DNA from: UBA6623 sp965248235
GTDB lineage: Bacteria > Acidobacteriota > Terriglobia > Bryobacterales > UBA6623
Direction of reading: 5' to 3'
NCBI GenBank assembly: GCA_965248235.1
Contig: CBDFIU010000004.1
Location: forward strand, 992,001 to 1,056,000
DNA: 64,000 nucleotides
The notes beneath the pieces are model-generated. The model had not been told where the DNA came from. It did no database searches and was given only the letters and a program-made list of their open reading frames with translations. Position 1 is the stretch's first letter; each line of letters opens with the position of its first letter. Positions 61,245-64,000 of the stretch are shown in pieces. The translations under genes were made by a program, and so were the position numbers.

Positions 61245-62443
61245 TTGAGAGGCGCGGCATCAAAAACCCTGACGGCCCTTTCGATAGGGTCCGACGGCGG
61301 TCTGCTCGACGAGTTCGCGACGGCGATCGGCGAGGTCTCGGAGGTGCGGCTTGCCGCGCGGCTCACGGATTATCCCTCGGCCGGTGAGTTACGCGAGCGC
61401 GTGGATCGCGTCCACCCCGATGTCGTCTTCATCGATGTCGGCTCTCGGCCCGAGCAGGCTTTGGCCTTACTGGGGCAGATCGTCGATTACTGGCCGGGCG
61501 TTTCGGCGGCGGCGATCTGCCGCCGCAACGACCCCGAGCTGATCCTACGCTGCCTGCGCAGCGGCGCCGCGGAGTTCTTTTCGAGCCCCTTTTCCGTCGA
61601 CGATATTCGTCAGGCGGTCCAGCGGATGCTCCGTCGCAGGGTCGCCGACACGGCCGACGAAACTCCTCATCGCGGGCAAATTTTGGCTTTCGCCCCGGCC
61701 AAGGGCGGCAGCGGGGCCACTACCCTCGCCGGCACGGTCGCCTGTCATATCGCCAAGAGCGGCGAGCAACGAGTCTTGCTGGTTGACTTAGACCTGACCA
61801 CGGGCCTGCTTTCGTTTCTATTTCGCTCGAACCATCCCTACAGCGTCCTTGACGCCCTCCAGCATTCCGATCAACTCGATCCCTCGTTGTGGGGATCTCT
61901 CATCAGCGAGCGTAACGGCATCGACCTGCTGCCGCCCCCGAAAAACCCGAAATTTCCCTCAACGACACGCTCCCGGTGCAAGAGGTACTGGAATTCGCGC
62001 GCTCGGCCTACGACTACGTGGTCGTCGACCTCGGCGGCGTTTGGGAAGTGCCCTCGCTGGCAACCCTCCCGGTGGCAAACAATATCTATCTCGTCTGCTC
62101 CGGCGACATGCCGTCGTTGTATCTGATGCGGCGCTCGATTCTGACTCTCGAGGAAAGCGGCTACACCCGCGATCAGTTCCGCATTCTCGTCAACCGAATC
62201 GAGAAACGCTCCGAGTTCACTCTGGCCGACATGGAGAAAATCTTCCGGGCTTCGGTCGACTCCACCTTCCCCGATGACCCGCAAGCGGTGCACCGCGCCT
62301 TGCGCGACGGCGCGATGTTGGCCGACAACTCGACTCTCGGCAAGAGCATCGCGCGATTCGCCAAAGGGTTCTCGGCCGTCGAACGCAGCACGGCCAAACC
62401 GCAAGGAATGCGGACTCTCAAGGAACTGTTGGGCGGCGCCTAA
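61245..62443 (+). pseudogene. cpaE: Tad pilus ATPase CpaE/TadZ, frameshifted
   Basis: From TTG 61245, with GGGGGAG about ten bases upstream: a receiver-like domain (DVVFIDVGSRPEQALALLGQ), then a deviant Walker A (APAKGGSGATTLAGTVACHI) and VLLVDLDLTTGLLSFLFRSN. At about 61935-61955, in CCCCCGAAAAACCC, the frame shifts. The second frame gives SLNDTLPVQEVLEFARSAYD, YVVVDLGGVWEVPSLATLPV and the C-terminal helices ending TLKELLGGA. CpaE localises the Tad machine to the pole. The rest of the locus (cpaC, cpaF, tadB, tadC) is not present in the window. Confidence 0.8.
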
Positions 62444-62757
62444 GAGAGCCGACGACGGATTCGAAAAGTTCCATCACCGGTTGAAGGGCCGGTCCATCCT
62501 CCTTGCCGTAAAGTGCTAATCGCTTCCGGGCCGGCCGCACCAGTAGCGCTATTGCCGCTTTGAAGCGGAAAGTGGCGTAAGGTGAACTCAACTCGCCGCC
62601 CCAACCTTTAACGGAGTTTGGGAACACTTCCGCGAGCAGCCGACCCGGCGGTCCAGTGAGCTTCGACGCAGCCTCCTCAATTCAAACGGCTACGTCGTTT
62701 TGGCGAAGGACCGCTTGAAAAGATGGAGAGGGTAGGGGTATGATCTGAGATCGGTCG
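62444..62757. other. Gene-free stretch before frdA
   Basis: About 310 bases between cpaE and frdA. No coding frame with a recognisable domain is seen, and no clear terminator was found. Confidence 0.4.
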
Positions 62758-64000
62758 ATGGATATCAATTCTTCTCACGACGTTCTGATTGTCGGTGGCG
62801 GCGGCGCGGGTCTGCGCGCAGCCATCGCGATTTCGGAAGCTAATCCTAAACTCAGCGTGGGCGTGGTTTCGAAGGTGTACCCCATGCGAAGCCACACCGT
62901 CTCCGCCGAAGGAGGGGCCGCGGCTGTCAGCGCCGACGATGACAGCATCGATGACCACATTTACGACACGATCTCCGGCGGGGACTGGCTGAGTGACCAG
63001 GATGCCGTGGAAGCCTTTGCCAACGAAGCGCCGGAAGAATTGTTGCGGTTGGAGCACTGGGGCTGTCCCTGGAGCCGGCAAAAGGACGGGCACATCGCGG
63101 TTCGTCCTTTCGGGGGAATGAAGAAAAAGAGGACGTGGTTCGCCGCCGACAAGACCGGCTTCCACATGCTCCATACCCTGTTCCAGACCTCTCTCAAGTA
63201 CAGCGGCATTACGCGATACGATGAGTACTTTGTCACCAAACTGCTGGTCGATGACGGGCGGGTTCAGGGTCTCGTTGCCATCGAACTCGCATCGGGAAAG
63301 ATCCGGGCCTTCACGTCGGAAGCGGTGATTCTTTGCACCGGGGGATGCGGCAAGGTCTTCCCCTACACGACGAACGCCAGCATCAAGAATGGTGATGGGA
63401 TGGCGCTGGCGTACCGAGTGGGTGCTCCATTGAAGGACATGGAGTTCGTCCAGTATCATCCGACCGGCCTCCCTTTTACCGGGATCCTGATCACCGAGGC
63501 AACCCGGGCTGAAGGCGGTTATCTGCTGAACAAGGACGGGTATCGTTACCTACAGGACTATGACCTGGGGACGCCCGAAGAAAAACCTGTTCTTCGCAGT
63601 ATGGAATTGGGTCCGCGTGACCGCTTGTCGCAGGCATTCGTTCAAGAGCAGGAGAAAGGCCGGACCGTCGAAGGGCCTTATGGGCCGGTGGTTCACTTGG
63701 ATCTTAGGCACCTGGGAGAGCGGGTTATTACTACCAGGCTTCCGTTTGTTCGGGAGTTGTGCCTCAAATACCAAAACATCGACCCGATCAAGGAACTGAT
63801 TCCGGTGAGGCCCGTTGTCCACTACGTGATGGGCGGCGTTCACACCGACATCAACGGAGCCACGCCGCTGGAAGGCTTGTATGCGGCGGGTGAGGCGGCC
63901 TGCGTCAGTATCAACGGCGCCAATCGCCTGGGTTCGAATTCGCTGACCGAACTGTTGGTTTTTGGAGCGCGAGCCGGGCAAGCGGCGGCCGCGTTTGTAT
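62758..64000 (+). CDS. frdA: Fumarate reductase/succinate dehydrogenase flavoprotein subunit, 5' part
   Basis: The frame from ATG 62758 is open to the right edge (414 codons shown). The dinucleotide-binding start is DVLIVGGGGAGLRAAIAISE. The stretch VYPMRSHTVSAEGGAAAVSA covers the His that holds FAD covalently (SHTVxAxGG). WGCPWSRQKDGHIAVRPFGG, RTWFAADKTGFHMLHTLFQT, DMEFVQYHPTGLPFTGILIT and RPVVHYVMGGVHTDINGATP follow, all closely matching E. coli FrdA. It transfers electrons between fumarate or succinate and the iron-sulfur subunit, which should lie to the right. Confidence 0.93.
   Translation, partial: MDINSSHDVLIVGGGGAGLRAAIAISEANPKLSVGVVSKVYPMRSHTVSAEGGAAAVSADDDSIDDHIYDTISGGDWLSDQDAVEAFANEAPEELLRLEHWGCPWSRQKDGHIAVRPFGGMKKKRTWFAADKTGFHMLHTLFQTSLKYSGITRYDEYFVTKLLVDDGRVQGLVAIELASGKIRAFTSEAVILCTGGCGKVFPYTTNASIKNGDGMALAYRVGAPLKDMEFVQYHPTGLPFTGILITEATRAEGGYLLNKDGYRYLQDYDLGTPEEKPVLRSMELGPRDRLSQAFVQEQEKGRTVEGPYGPVVHLDLRHLGERVITTRLPFVRELCLKYQNIDPIKELIPVRPVVHYVMGGVHTDINGATPLEGLYAAGEAACVSINGANRLGSNSLTELLVFGARAGQAAAAFV

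Noticed and set aside
1..64000. CRISPR arrays, rRNA genes, tmRNA, SRP RNA, RNase P RNA
   Set aside because: No array of regular repeats with spacers and none of the conserved RNA landmarks were seen by reading the sequence. Covariance-model searches would be needed to exclude small ncRNAs.

Overview
The window is high-GC, gene-dense bacterial chromosome and reads most like an Acidobacteriota genome. This is inferred from gene content, not proven. The pointers are a 1.2-kb-residue carboxypeptidase-regulatory-domain TonB-dependent receptor, ECF sigma/anti-sigma pairs with secreted output proteins, DUF4252, DUF4412 and DUF4760-type proteins, PadR plus HAAS-domain pairs, several enolase-superfamily enzymes, and secreted sulfatase, sialidase and ThuA proteins. 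Sugar-acid and polysaccharide scavenging dominate the metabolic genes: an L-rhamnonate dehydratase-like enolase, a second mandelate racemase-type enolase, a tagaturonate epimerase-like UxaE, a glucose dehydrogenase-like MDR enzyme, a Gfo/Idh/MocA oxidoreductase, a sulfatase and a BNR sialidase. Core genes are also present: rpiB, pdhA/pdhB, der, pheA, frdA (runs off the right edge) and tRNA-Val(GAC).

Layout. 1-9.9 kb: a VapBC-type module, an AsmA protein, small membrane proteins, a Tat-exported enolase, an M49-like lipoprotein peptidase, a tautomerase, an ECF sigma/anti-sigma/DUF4252 operon, a YqiA-like hydrolase and rpiB. 9.9-27.3 kb is accessory DNA. It holds two copies of one IS1595-family element, a TonB receptor, a STAND-type NTPase pseudogene split by an intact IS copy, a decayed IS630, a VapBC pair, an FG-GAP lipoprotein, an IS1380 element, a fragment of a P4-like satellite (AlpA-like HTH plus primase-helicase) with an inverted 8-mer array, and a sigma/anti-sigma/secretin-like operon whose sigma gene has lost region 2. 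27.3-45 kb: tRNA-Val, pyruvate dehydrogenase E1, sugar-acid enzymes, sulfatase, a TonB-like protein and a PadR/HAAS pair. 45-52 kb: a third IS1595 copy sitting between two truncated genes without target duplication, a sialidase, a phosphodiesterase-like protein, and a frameshifted IS110. 52-64 kb: der, pheA, AtuA-related and ThuA proteins, a flippase-like protein, a LuxR-type response regulator divergent from a shortened Tad/Flp pilus locus (flp, flp, cpaB, cpaE) and frdA.

Two themes stand out. First, mobile DNA has reshaped the region: five IS elements, REPIN-like palindromic repeats and several truncated genes. Second, many reading frames carry single frameshifts. Three of them sit in 7-8 base homopolymers, so some may be sequence errors rather than decay. 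No CRISPR array, rRNA operon or complete new defence system was seen. The best candidates for follow-up are the disrupted STAND NTPase, the satellite fragment with its iteron-like array, the possible structured RNA at 14.8-14.9 kb, and the REPIN-like repeats.
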